Source: Lachnospiraceae bacterium (lineage in GTDB: Bacteria > Bacillota > Clostridia > Lachnospirales > Lachnospiraceae). From it: DNA of 64,000 nucleotides. The stretch is taken from contig JAFSRP010000003.1 of assembly GCA_017446045.1 (NCBI GenBank), positions 35,111 through 99,110 on the forward strand, in the 5' to 3' direction. Below the pieces are notes generated by a model that was given only the letters and a program-made list of their open reading frames with translations, made no database searches and was not told the origin of the DNA. Position numbers and translations under genes: made by a program. How positions within the stretch are numbered: position 1 is the first letter of the stretch; each line of letters opens with the position of its first letter. Shown here piece after piece: positions 56,623-64,000 of this stretch.

Positions 56623-57753
56623 ATGATGCAAAAGCTATCAGAAAAGAAATGGTTTAACGGAGCCGTCATCGCGTGTATCGGTGTGGCTTTCTATGTCATC
56701 CTGACGCACATCGGCGTCTGCCTTAAGGCGCTCGGGACCTTTATCGGCTTTTTTAAGCCCGTCCTCCTTGGCATGGTCTTTGCCTATGTCATGAGCCCGC
56801 TGGCAAAGTTCTTCTATCACCGGGTCTTCCGGAAGATGAAGCTGGGAACGACCCGCTGGTACCTGTCTGTGATCGTTACCGTCGTGCTGACGCTGCTTGC
56901 CCTGTTTCTCCTGCTCGGCACCCTGATCCCGCAGCTGCTGCAGAGCCTGAAGATGTTCTCCGAGAATTTTGACTCCTATGCGCGGTCGCTGATCCTCTGG
57001 CTGGAGCAGAGTCCCTTAAGCGCCTTCATCGACACGGAAAGCCTGGAAACGGTCTCCGAAAACGCCATGTCTTCCGTATCATCCTTTGTCAAAAACAATG
57101 CCGGCAATCTCCTCAGTATCGCCGCAAGCTCCGGTAAGAATATCCTTACCATCGTCATCGCGCTGATCCTAGCGGTATATATGCTGATCGACAGCAGAAA
57201 TGGCCTGGTAAGCACCATAAAATTCATCCGGCTGATACTTCCGAAGGAAACCTATGAGGTGTTCCTGGATTTTATTCTGCGCTGTGATACGATCCTCGTG
57301 AACTACATCGTCCAGAGCCTTCTGGACGGACTGATCGTCGGCGCCGTAAACGCCGTCTTCATGGCCTTTTGCCGGATGCCCTATATCGGCCTGGTCTCCG
57401 TCGTCGTGGGTATTACCAACCTGATCCCCAATTTCGGCCCGGTCATCGGCTGTGTGATCGGCGGCTTCATCCTCCTGCTGGTCGATCCCATGCAGGCGGT
57501 AATGTTTATCATCTTTACCCTGGCGCTCCAGTTCGTTGACGGCTATATCATCAAACCCAGGCTTTTCGCCAACTCCCTCGGCGTTTCCGGCCTGCTGATC
57601 CTGATCTCGACGATCGTGCTGGGCAACATGTTCGGGATCCCGGGCATCCTTCTTTCCATCCCGGCCGCAGCCGTATTCAGCTTTGTCTACAACGATTACT
57701 TCGTCCCCTGGAAGGAAGGCCGCAAAAACAAAGAACACACCGAGGCTTTATAA
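56623..57753 (+). CDS. AI-2E family transporter
   Basis: About 376 residues from the ATG at 56623, with GGGAGG ten bases upstream; a GTG at 56611 touches the ribosome binding site and is rejected. The membrane protein has the family layout: an N-terminal pair of helices, a soluble middle (about 110-165), then five helices with GLIVGAVNAVFMAF, LIPNFGPVIGCVIGG and VDGYIIKPRLFANSLGVSGL. The family exports or exchanges small molecules or ions; autoinducer-2 export is proven only for some members, so the substrate is open. The next gene follows through a tandem duplication. Confidence 0.88.
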   Translation: MMQKLSEKKWFNGAVIACIGVAFYVILTHIGVCLKALGTFIGFFKPVLLGMVFAYVMSPLAKFFYHRVFRKMKLGTTRWYLSVIVTVVLTLLALFLLLGTLIPQLLQSLKMFSENFDSYARSLILWLEQSPLSAFIDTESLETVSENAMSSVSSFVKNNAGNLLSIAASSGKNILTIVIALILAVYMLIDSRNGLVSTIKFIRLILPKETYEVFLDFILRCDTILVNYIVQSLLDGLIVGAVNAVFMAFCRMPYIGLVSVVVGITNLIPNFGPVIGCVIGGFILLLVDPMQAVMFIIFTLALQFVDGYIIKPRLFANSLGVSGLLILISTIVLGNMFGIPGILLSIPAAAVFSFVYNDYFVPWKEGRKNKEHTEAL

Positions 57754-57788
57754 AAAAAGGGAACACACCGAAACTATATAAAAGAGGC
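57733..57788 (+). repeat. 28-bp tandem duplication at the end of the AI-2E gene
   Basis: GAACACACCG occurs at 57733 and 57761 within two 28-base units that are about 80 percent alike. The first contains the AI-2E stop codon, the second ends in the AAGAGGC ribosome binding site of the next gene. Confidence 0.65.
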
Positions 57789-57795
57789 ATTTCAT

Positions 57796-58272
57796 ATGAT
57801 GCAGCTTCAGCTCAAAAAAGAATCCGATCTCTATAGTCCCTATGACCCGTCCGGAAGGATGATCCATACCCAGGTATATGATTACCTGAAGACATTCTGC
57901 ACAGAGGCTGAATCAAAAAAGCACATCCATGACACACTGCAGATCGTATCGGAAGAGCCCATTGATGCCGTCCGCGCGAAGCAGGCCATCCGGGATGCTG
58001 TCCAAAGAGACATCGCGCAGTTTGACGCACAGATCGAAAGAAACCGGAAAATGGCACTGCGCGACCTGATCACAGGCGTCCTGCTCACGATCCTGGGCAT
58101 CACCCTCTATGTCATCCTGAACCAGTTCCTTCTCGCGATCATTTCATTCCTGGGTACGATGGCCATCTCCAGTGCCATGACGATCCTGATCAAGCTAAAC
58201 CCGGACATCCGGCGGCTGAGATCGCTGCTGGATCCGTTCACGGACTTCGAGGTGGAAGTGATCCAAAAGTAA
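57796..58272 (+). CDS. Small membrane protein, function unknown
   Basis: 158 residues. A charged N-terminal part (about 1-92), partly helical and rich in Gln/Lys/Asp, is followed by two adjacent membrane helices (LITGVLLTILGITLYVILN and LLAIISFLGTMAISSAMTIL) and a short C-terminal tail (RRLRSLLDPFTDFEVEVIQK). No family recognised. AAGAGGC lies 8 bases before the ATG. It is probably co-transcribed with the AI-2E gene and shares the terminator that follows. Confidence 0.7.
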   Translation: MMQLQLKKESDLYSPYDPSGRMIHTQVYDYLKTFCTEAESKKHIHDTLQIVSEEPIDAVRAKQAIRDAVQRDIAQFDAQIERNRKMALRDLITGVLLTILGITLYVILNQFLLAIISFLGTMAISSAMTILIKLNPDIRRLRSLLDPFTDFEVEVIQK

Positions 58273-58288
58273 ATGATCAGCGTATAAA

Positions 58289-58321
58289 AAGTGCCTGCGG
58301 CAGAAACTGTCACAGGCACTT
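58289..58321. terminator. Bidirectional terminator
   Basis: AAGTGCCTG (58289-58297) and CAGGCACTT (58313-58321) form a perfect 9-bp stem, with T-rich sequence on both sides, between two convergent genes. Confidence 0.85.
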
Positions 58322-58348
58322 TTATTGTTGATAAAGATCCGGTCACTG

Positions 58349-60595
58349 CTATTCCCTGACCAGATTCACCATGATCGGCGGCATTGTGGAAGGCTCGTTC
58401 GTGGCAGGCAGTCCTTCGGAGTAGAACTCGATCCCGGTAAAGGAAGGATCATGATCAGGCAGGTCATCCGTCACGATGATCTGGAACGTGCGCCGCTCGT
58501 AGCCTGCTTCCATATAGACCATTACATCCCGATGGTAAAATCTCCTTTCGGGAAGCTTGCCCGTAAAGTGTTTGCCCTCGAAATCAAAGCTGACGTCGCC
58601 GTTTTCGGAAATGACGAGCTTCGCGTCACCGTCTTCGGATGTAAATGTTCCGACATAGTTTTCGACGATCCACCAGATGTCCCCGTTGAAATCGATCTCT
58701 TCTCCGTATTCCGACTTCAGCGACAGATCCCTGATGAGTTTATACTCTTTTCCGCCGATCTCCACGGAATGCTCCTGGACTTCTCCCAGGCCCGCCTCGT
58801 ACTGTGCGGCTCCGAGCGTGACAGGCTCACCGATCCTGTCCATATACATCCCGTCCACAAAGAAGCTGTTCTCGTAGCGGGTGACGAGGCGCACCAGCCT
58901 GCCGTCGGACAGCGCGCAGTCATAGAAGTAATCTCTGGCACCCGAGCTGTACATGCTGTACTGTGAAGACATGTAATAATACAGTTCGCTCTCTCCGTCC
59001 ACACGCAGGAACTTCAGGACCTCTCCCGCGGGGACCGTGACCTCCCCGGTCTCATTGCCCGCGTCATCCAGCCCTGTGGCGCTGATCTCGTGCAGCAGCC
59101 TGCAGCCGACATTGTGACTGTCAAGCACGAGCACGTCATCGGTCAGCGCGAAATGCAGCCAGGTGCGTCCGCGTCCGGGCTCCGGGCGGAAGGCATAATG
59201 GCCATGGGGTACATACGTTGTATTCATGCCGTTCACAGAATCCATGAATTTCCGCGTCCGCTCACGCATATGGACGCATTCCGGATCGTAGGGCACAGCC
59301 AGGCAGAGCTCATGCAGGAAGGAATCAAAGATCTGGGCGTTCTGATGCGCAAAACGGTCGAATCCGCCGTCGGGACTCGCGAAATTATAAATGAAGCCCT
59401 CGCTCGACCCGTCCTCCAGCCGGTAGAAATAGTATCCGTTCCCGGAACGGAAAACAAAGAAATCCGAAGCATCGTTCGCGTATTCCAGCCACCAGGCTTT
59501 TGTCCCGCTGTTATCCCGGATCACGAGGCGGTACTGTTCATAGCCGCCGTCATTCACCGCCTTTTCGATGCGGATGACCCGTTTGTCGAACGGCAGCGCG
59601 TACTCCGTATTTTTCTCCAGCTGGGCGATGAAATTCTCCGGAGTCCCTGCCGCAGCTTCCACCAGAGGCCCGTCCAGCGCCGTATACGGAATGGAAACAT
59701 GCACGGCCTTGCGTGAATTGGCGCCCAGTTCCTGAAGCTTTTGATCCGGGATCATTGTCCCGTCAAAGTAAAAATGCAGTCCGAGATAATCGGCCGTCCA
59801 TGCGGGCGTCCCCTGCCCGGCTCCCGGATAGAGCCCGGTATAGGAATACTTGTTCGCGAGGGCCGCCTCCAGGCGCTCCGGAAGACTGCCGGGATCCTGG
59901 AGGAAATCCTCCGGTGTGAGGAGTCTTCCGCTTTCCGTTTCATATACGGACGCGCGGAAAGTGCCGGTCTGCAGCGGGTTGATCCAGTCGCTCTGATCGA
60001 TGCCGATGCCCGACTCCGTCTCCGTCTCCAAAATGCTGAACAGGACGTCGTCCGCGCGCGTCACGTTCACGATATAGGAAATGTTGTGATAGCGGTAACG
60101 CTCGGTGACAGACATGCCGCCTGCCGCAGGCGGGAAATGATTTTCCGCAAGATAACGCGCGGCCTTTGCCTCCACGCTCTCTTTCGCGCGCGCATTCGCC
60201 TCAGCAAGGACCCGCGAAAGGGCTTCCGGCACCTCGCCCTGCGCTGTCAGCTCCGTATATCTGCCGTAGACCCCGATGCCTTTCCGGGGATCGACGGAGA
60301 AAAGCTCCCTGAGCTCAGACTTGACCGCGTAAGGCGCACTGCCTTCGGCCTTGCTCCCGAAAAGCTTGCCCACAGTGTTTTTGCCGCCGGTGTTTTTGCC
60401 GCCGGTGTTTTTGCCGCCGGTGCTTTTGCTGCTAGCATTTTGGGTCTCAGGCCCGGAGACGGTCTCGCCCGGATCGCCAAGCGGCCCCGGCCCTGCATCT
60501 CCTGTCACCGGCTTACGTGAGGCGCATCCGATCAGAACGATTGCTGCAAGCAGCACTGGAATACAGATCAGCATCATTTTTTCTTCTCTCTTCAT
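58349..60595 (-). CDS. Large lipoprotein of unknown function
   Basis: 748 residues. Lipobox in LLAAIVLIGCASRK. A linker with four GGKNT/V-type pentapeptide repeats follows (encoded by the 15-bp repeat at 60375). Residues about 85-350 contain a DUF3298-like region (GRLLTPEDFLQD, LALANKYSY-like and YLGLHFYFDGTMIPDQ). The C-terminal part (about 600-748) reads as a lipocalin-like or META-type beta barrel (IVENYVGTFTSEDGDAKLVISENGDVSF). No catalytic motif recognised. It resembles in organisation the lipoprotein at 6492-8516. The start may be ATG 60595 or the ATG-ATG six codons later, which has the better ribosome binding site. Confidence 0.75.
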   Translation of the reverse strand: MKREEKMMLICIPVLLAAIVLIGCASRKPVTGDAGPGPLGDPGETVSGPETQNASSKSTGGKNTGGKNTGGKNTVGKLFGSKAEGSAPYAVKSELRELFSVDPRKGIGVYGRYTELTAQGEVPEALSRVLAEANARAKESVEAKAARYLAENHFPPAAGGMSVTERYRYHNISYIVNVTRADDVLFSILETETESGIGIDQSDWINPLQTGTFRASVYETESGRLLTPEDFLQDPGSLPERLEAALANKYSYTGLYPGAGQGTPAWTADYLGLHFYFDGTMIPDQKLQELGANSRKAVHVSIPYTALDGPLVEAAAGTPENFIAQLEKNTEYALPFDKRVIRIEKAVNDGGYEQYRLVIRDNSGTKAWWLEYANDASDFFVFRSGNGYYFYRLEDGSSEGFIYNFASPDGGFDRFAHQNAQIFDSFLHELCLAVPYDPECVHMRERTRKFMDSVNGMNTTYVPHGHYAFRPEPGRGRTWLHFALTDDVLVLDSHNVGCRLLHEISATGLDDAGNETGEVTVPAGEVLKFLRVDGESELYYYMSSQYSMYSSGARDYFYDCALSDGRLVRLVTRYENSFFVDGMYMDRIGEPVTLGAAQYEAGLGEVQEHSVEIGGKEYKLIRDLSLKSEYGEEIDFNGDIWWIVENYVGTFTSEDGDAKLVISENGDVSFDFEGKHFTGKLPERRFYHRDVMVYMEAGYERRTFQIIVTDDLPDHDPSFTGIEFYSEGLPATNEPSTMPPIMVNLVRE
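60375..60434 (-). repeat. 15-bp tandem repeat in the lipoprotein linker
   Basis: Three identical units of GTGTTTTTGCCGCCG and one diverged unit encode GGKNT repeats. Copy number may vary without shifting the frame. Confidence 0.85.
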
Positions 60596-60712
60596 GGCTT
60601 TTTTCGTCAGGTCCCGTCCGGCGTAAGCGCCGTCGGCGATCCTCTTTTCACTTCGTTTGATTTATCCCTGCTGCAATATAATCATGGAATGGTACGGATT
60701 ATCAGGCCGGAC

Positions 60713-63544
60713 TTACTTTGTGCCGTCTTTTGTTTCTTCCCCAGAGACCCCGCTCAGCTCCTTGACCAGGCTGACCAGTGAACGGTATACCTGATACGTC
60801 AGCATCTCCTTGTCCTTTTCAAGACAGTTAAAGGCGATGCGCGCCTTGCTGCCGCCGAGCTTGCCCGTGATATGGTGCTTTTCGGGCAGGGCGGATATCC
60901 CCCAGTATTCCGGCATTCCGATGATCTTCGGATACATGTCGGGCAGTTTCCGGATCGCTTCCTGCAGGATCGCCTCGCCTCTTTCCAGACCGACCGACTG
61001 GCTGATGGAAATATCGACGATCACGGTCGAATGCTCGCGGCTCTGGTTGGTCAGTTCCTTGATCGTGCTGTTGTTGATGATCCGGATATCCCTGGTATTG
61101 TCGTCCATCAGCTTGGTCGTGCGCATGCCGATATCTGTCACGATACCGCTGAAATCGTCGATGACCACGACATCTCCAACCGTGAAGTCGCCTTCAAAAA
61201 TAATAAAGATTCCCGCCAGCACGTCGGCGATCAGGCTGTTCGCGCCCAGGGTAAAGATCAGGGCAGTCGCTCCGACGCCGCCGATCAGGGTCGCTGTGTT
61301 GACGCCAAACATGGACAGGGCGTAAACGATCATGACGATCGTTCCGATATAGGTCAGGCCGCTGTCGATCAGATGGCAGATCGTACGCTCCTTCGGACTG
61401 AGGTATTTGCCGAGCCGCCGGACAGCGATATCGATCAGACGCTCCACTGCGATCACCGCGCTGACGAGCATGATGCTGGTCGTGATGGTTGCCGCATTGA
61501 TGCCCCGGATCCAGGTACCGCGGACGATGTTGTACGTGAGTCCTGCCGGATTGCCCTTGGTGGTAAAGAACAGGACGGAGGACAGCAGGAACACTGCGAT
61601 CATGAAATCACGCAGATACTCCCTAAGCGCGGGATACTCCCTTCTCTCCGCGTAATCCTTTCCGACCGGGTCAACGGCGAATTCCTTTTTCTGGTAAGCC
61701 AGGATCTGTCTGACGAGAGGCCGGTATACTGCCAGCAGAACCAGCGCGGCCAGCAGCAGGGTGAGGATGAGCACGCCCCCGATGAATACGAGCAGGGTCT
61801 CATTTTCACTGCCGACGATCACATAGTTGTCATCATAGCTGAAAACGACGGAGTAGTATTTATTGCCGTCAAAATTGACGATGCCTTCATATCCGTCATA
61901 CAAAAGCTCCGTATGGATCCCGTGATCCCCGGCCGGATCCCCGACCCAGTTATTCCATGTGCTGGCGCTGATCCTGCCTTCGGGCGTCTTTTCCACCGCT
62001 ACCGAATGCAGCGTGTCGAGGATATGCTGGTCCCCGATCACCTCTTGCAGGCTGGTCTCCCGCAGCAGTTCATCCAGCTGCCGCTGTTCGGCGCAGAGCT
62101 CCACCCAGCCGGTCGTCCTGCCGTCGCCGCCCACCATGACGGCACGGTAATACCTTACAGGGGAGTCCTCTGTCTCCGTTCCCTTAGTATCCACGCTCTG
62201 CGGCGATCCGGAAGTGTTTGCCGATAAAGAGATCATGTCCGTATCGACAGCACTGTGCAGTACCTCATCGGACGCGATCAGCTCTCCCTCCGTATTGAAG
62301 ACACGCAGCGAGGCGCCGTTCAGGGAATGATCCAGAACGTGCAGTGAATCTATATCGATCAGCTGCGGATCATCGGTCAGTATCCTGGCTGCCGACTCCG
62401 CGCGCATCAGATACATCTCATCGAACTCTTTCTCGATCCTGGACGCCCTGGCGGATTCCTTGTCGAGGGCCCTTTTCAGATACACAGCCTGGTCCGTAGC
62501 TCCCTGCTGGGCTAGGTTCACCCCGCTCAGCATCTGGACCACGAGAACGCTGCCGAAGATCAGTAAAACAGCCATGAACATGGCGGAGATGCTGCTTTTC
62601 ACAGCGGCAGGAAATTCTTCCTGCGGCTGGGTCCCGGGCTTGAACAGGCGTGTCTTCCAAAGGACAGGCGCAAGCAGGACCATGACGGCAACGCAGAGAA
62701 ACCACAGGCTCCAGCTTCTTTTCCGTCCGAACCGGAACAAAGTGCGTGTATCCGATACATTGATCACAAAATCGTCATTGTCCGCATATGCCGCGCTGTA
62801 TAAGAAATATTTCCCGGCAGGGACACCGCCCGTCCCGGGGTTCACCATCGCTTTCAGCGCGGTATTCTCTCCGTCAGTCCTGGCCTTCTCCGCCAGTCCC
62901 GCGGGATCCAGCTTTCCGCTTCTGAGCATGCTGCCGAGCATGCTGCGCAGCTCCTCTTCTTTATCATCCTTCGGGTAAACGGACAGGGTCCCGTCCCTCA
63001 GTACGCAGATATATCCGGGAAGACCCGCCTCGACCTGGCTCAGGAAATAGGCGTCGTCCTCTGTCAGATCTCCACGGCTTTCTTCCGTGTCCGCAAAACC
63101 CAGCACGATCAGGCGTCCGTCGGCAAGCTCGGCGCTCGAAAAGATCAGGCCCGCCGCGGCATTTTCCCCGGAGATCCCCTGGTACTCTGCCGGGGTCAAG
63201 ATCTGCACCTTATCCGCCTGCAGGACCTCGGCAATATATGCTATCTTCTCCTCGTCGCTCCCGGATCTTTTCTCCAGATCATAGATACAGGCTGCCTGCC
63301 GGGCACGCTGGTCATAGACTTCCTGCAGCCACCAGCTCCACCATTCATCCGTTTCCTGATGATAGACCGTATTCATGCGCGGATAGTCATCCAGACGCTG
63401 AGTGATATAGTCGAGCCGGTTGACCGCATTCATGATGCCGCGCAGCGGAAGGATCAGAATAAGCGCCAGCAGCGCTCCGACAATAAGGATGAGGCATATC
63501 CGGAGGGCTGCTGTTTTCCTGTTGGGATCATTTTTCCAGAACAT
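60713..63544 (-). CDS. MscS-family mechanosensitive channel with large extracytoplasmic regions
   Basis: 943 residues. A first membrane helix (about 14-37) precedes an extracytoplasmic domain (about 38-275), then a helix pair near 280-345, a second extracytoplasmic domain (about 346-605, including the VGDQHILDTLHSVAV stretch), and several helices to about 790. The MscS core is clear: GVGATALIFTLGANSLIADVLAGIFIIFEGDFTVGD (first part GVGATALIFTLGANS), then VVVIDDFSGIVTDIGMRTTKL and RIINNSTIKELTNQS. The two outer domains resemble those of chemoreceptors, suggesting the channel is gated or tuned by a ligand. It stands alone, codirectional with the lipoprotein 117 bases downstream. Confidence 0.88.
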   Translation of the reverse strand: MFWKNDPNRKTAALRICLILIVGALLALILILPLRGIMNAVNRLDYITQRLDDYPRMNTVYHQETDEWWSWWLQEVYDQRARQAACIYDLEKRSGSDEEKIAYIAEVLQADKVQILTPAEYQGISGENAAAGLIFSSAELADGRLIVLGFADTEESRGDLTEDDAYFLSQVEAGLPGYICVLRDGTLSVYPKDDKEEELRSMLGSMLRSGKLDPAGLAEKARTDGENTALKAMVNPGTGGVPAGKYFLYSAAYADNDDFVINVSDTRTLFRFGRKRSWSLWFLCVAVMVLLAPVLWKTRLFKPGTQPQEEFPAAVKSSISAMFMAVLLIFGSVLVVQMLSGVNLAQQGATDQAVYLKRALDKESARASRIEKEFDEMYLMRAESAARILTDDPQLIDIDSLHVLDHSLNGASLRVFNTEGELIASDEVLHSAVDTDMISLSANTSGSPQSVDTKGTETEDSPVRYYRAVMVGGDGRTTGWVELCAEQRQLDELLRETSLQEVIGDQHILDTLHSVAVEKTPEGRISASTWNNWVGDPAGDHGIHTELLYDGYEGIVNFDGNKYYSVVFSYDDNYVIVGSENETLLVFIGGVLILTLLLAALVLLAVYRPLVRQILAYQKKEFAVDPVGKDYAERREYPALREYLRDFMIAVFLLSSVLFFTTKGNPAGLTYNIVRGTWIRGINAATITTSIMLVSAVIAVERLIDIAVRRLGKYLSPKERTICHLIDSGLTYIGTIVMIVYALSMFGVNTATLIGGVGATALIFTLGANSLIADVLAGIFIIFEGDFTVGDVVVIDDFSGIVTDIGMRTTKLMDDNTRDIRIINNSTIKELTNQSREHSTVIVDISISQSVGLERGEAILQEAIRKLPDMYPKIIGMPEYWGISALPEKHHITGKLGGSKARIAFNCLEKDKEMLTYQVYRSLVSLVKELSGVSGEETKDGTK

Positions 63545-63870
63545 ATCGTTTTCGTATCTCCGTAGCTGTATCTTCGCGATGGCGTGTCACTTATGTCCGG
63601 CTGTCACGCATTCACATGATGAATAATTATACCACATCCCTGCAGTACGGGGAAGAAGCAAGGCAGCTCCGGGAAAAGGGTGCAAGGATCTCAGCGTATC
63701 GGCACTCTTCTTGGCGGAAAGTCTGTTGAATATGATGGTGGCAACACATATGGCTTCAATTTCTTCCATCAACATTTCGGGAGCCAGTATGAAGAATTGA
63801 TACAGCCTGTAATTCTTCCATCAGCGCTTTGAAAATCATTGTGAAGAATTAATTCAGTCTAAACCCCTAC
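63545..63870. other. Intergenic stretch with repeated GAAGAATT words, no gene
   Basis: No credible CDS is seen. GAAGAATT occurs at 63791 and 63843, and its complement at 63811. CTTCCATCA also occurs twice (63762 and 63815). The stretch separates the channel gene from the transposase remnant and may include the end of the insertion sequence, though no terminal inverted repeat could be fixed from one side. Confidence 0.4.
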
Positions 63871-64000
63871 CTATGTCAAGGACACTCGATGGAAAAAATG
63901 AGAAAACTGCAGGAGTGATGCCGGTAGTTCCCCGGTGGTGATATAGGTGTAGTATTCATTGGGTGAAAGTTTACCAAGCCCGGCCTGGTAACGGTCATTG
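63871..64000 (-). mobile_element. IS3-like transposase, C-terminal end, cut by the window edge
   Basis: The minus strand encodes NDRYQAGLGKLSPNEYYTY followed by ITTGELP and a tail ending HRVSLT. The pattern YQ-x-LGKLSPNEYY-TTGELP is the usual C-terminal end of IS3/IS150-type OrfB (DDE) transposases in Firmicutes. The upstream part lies outside the window, so intactness is unknown. Confidence 0.7.

Overview
The window looks like the chromosome of a moderately GC-rich Clostridia member, most plausibly a Lachnospiraceae-like gut anaerobe. This is inferred from gene types: a type III glutamine synthetase, DUF3842, DUF362, a PucR-type regulator, an MgtC/SapB protein, many lipoproteins, and strong AGGAGG-type ribosome binding sites. 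No rRNA, tRNA, CRISPR array, phage or replication origin was seen. The only mobile-element trace is the C-terminal tail of an IS3-like transposase at the right edge.

Layout. 1-8.5 kb: a clostripain-like lipoprotein cut by the left edge, a NimA-like flavoprotein, a three-gene MacB-type export/assembly cassette with a DUF362 protein, and a DUF3298-like lipoprotein. 8.5-9.1 kb: an intergenic repeat element. 9.1-14.8 kb: an alanine/amino-acid catabolism module with a frameshifted alanine dehydrogenase, a PLP aminotransferase, a divergent PucR activator and an alanine:cation symporter. 15.0-33.9 kb: one co-directional run glnN-glmS-purA-guaA-pyrG-carA-carB-gltB-gltD. It makes glutamine and then spends it in nearly every major glutamine amidotransferase reaction. 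The run is preceded by an attenuator-like hairpin and faces a divergent asparagine synthetase (asnB) and a LysR regulator.

36.9-44.2 kb: the most unusual region. Two operons on the minus strand carry a FecBCD-type metal-chelate importer, three class I SAM methyltransferases and a His-rich LarC1 (nickel insertion) protein lacking the LarC2 half. Both operons begin with the same 43-base attenuator-like leader (about 38 of 43 bases identical). A palindromic operator (CCATAC-N7-GTATGG) upstream of the larC operon matches one at the asnB promoter in 18 of 19 bases. A 24-codon ORF with a strong ribosome binding site lies divergently beside it. A second copy of the intergenic repeat follows at 44.2-44.55 kb.

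44.8-64 kb: MgtC, DUF3842, a TIM-barrel isomerase, a C39-like protein and a saccharopine-dehydrogenase-like enzyme. Then comes a signalling pair (beta-propeller 7TM sensor plus 7TM/degenerate-GGDEF/PP2C phosphatase) followed by tiny ORFs, a cardiolipin synthase with an HD protein that may be leaderless, an AI-2E-type exporter, a large lipoprotein and a large sensory MscS channel. All functions are inferred from translated sequence and motifs; no database search was possible.
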